Shown here in pieces: positions 5,585 to 5,635 of a stretch of 5,635 nucleotides of DNA. The notes beneath the pieces were generated by a model. That model was not told where the DNA came from, searched no databases, and saw only the letters and a program-made list of their open reading frames with translations. Each line of letters starts with the position of its first letter. Position 1 is the first letter of the stretch. The DNA is from Cyanobacteria bacterium T3Sed10_376R1m (lineage in GTDB: Bacteria > Cyanobacteriota > Cyanobacteriia > Cyanobacteriales > Cyanobacteriaceae), in assembly GCA_003566215.1 (NCBI GenBank), contig PXEJ01000064.1, forward strand, positions 1 to 5,635, written 5' to 3'. Position numbers and translations under genes: made by a program.

Positions 5585-5635
5585 CTGAGCTTAAAATGAA
5601 AGTATTTTGAAGTCGATTAAAAATGAATTTGGAAA

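Larger units (their letters stand above)
5232..5635. other. Gene-free AT-rich spacer downstream of psbE
   Basis: No gene is supported here; in particular there is no psbF, psbL, psbJ or tRNA. Visible structures are CTTTTAA/TTAAAAG (5326-5332 with 5349-5355), GGAGC-G-GCTCC (5395-5405), TTTTGGC/GCCAAAA (5439-5445 with 5454-5460), and a UUCG-capped hairpin at 5561-5584. An 80-codon minus-strand frame (5216-5458) lacks any family resemblance I can recognise. Confidence 0.6.

Noticed and set aside
5121..5635. psbF, psbL or psbJ downstream of psbE
   Set aside because: I looked for their conserved segments (for example the PsbF heme-binding WLAIHG) and found none on either strand.
2931..5635. CRISPR array or tandem repeat block
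   Set aside because: The repeats are short, dispersed and mostly inverted, with no regular spacing.

Overview
This window is chloroplast DNA from a green alga of the chlorophyte type. The evidence is a run of photosystem II genes in the conserved order psbB, psbT, psbN (opposite strand) and psbH, followed by psbE. The proteins look typical of green algae, the code is standard, and the spacers are very AT-rich and full of inverted repeats. psbE stands alone: psbF, psbL and psbJ are not in the 515 bases that follow it. That detachment is known from chlorophycean algae such as Chlamydomonas, so a chlorophycean host is my best inference, but I cannot name a species.

Bases 1 to about 1759 are the 3' part of a group II intron that interrupts psbB. 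Its domain IV carries a long, apparently intact open frame for a chloroplast-like reverse transcriptase, maturase and HNH endonuclease; the frame enters from the left edge. Domain V (1684-1717, with AGC triad and GAAA loop) and domain VI (1723-1755, bulged A at 1752) follow. psbB exon 2 then supplies CP47 from about residue 119 to the C-terminus (about 1760-2930). Exon 1 and intron domains I to III lie to the left of the window.

From 2931 to 3835 come a 451-base spacer with a branched inverted repeat, psbT (31 aa), a 169-base snap-back structure between two converging genes, and psbN (44 aa, minus strand). psbH (74 aa) begins 84 bases beyond the psbN start and ends in a 19-bp stem that starts inside its stop codon. 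A 727-base gene-free stretch with short dispersed repeats leads to psbE (82 aa). psbE has a good Shine-Dalgarno site, partly inside a small hairpin, and a perfect 17-bp hairpin downstream. The last 515 bases hold several more hairpins and no gene I can support.

Functionally, CP47 (psbB), PsbT, PsbH and cytochrome b559 alpha (psbE) are photosystem II subunits, and PsbN is an assembly factor. CP47 can be made only if the intron is spliced, presumably with help from its own maturase. I found no clearly new system. The most notable items are the intact mobile intron, with codon use unlike its host gene, and the series of large hairpins that close each transcription unit.
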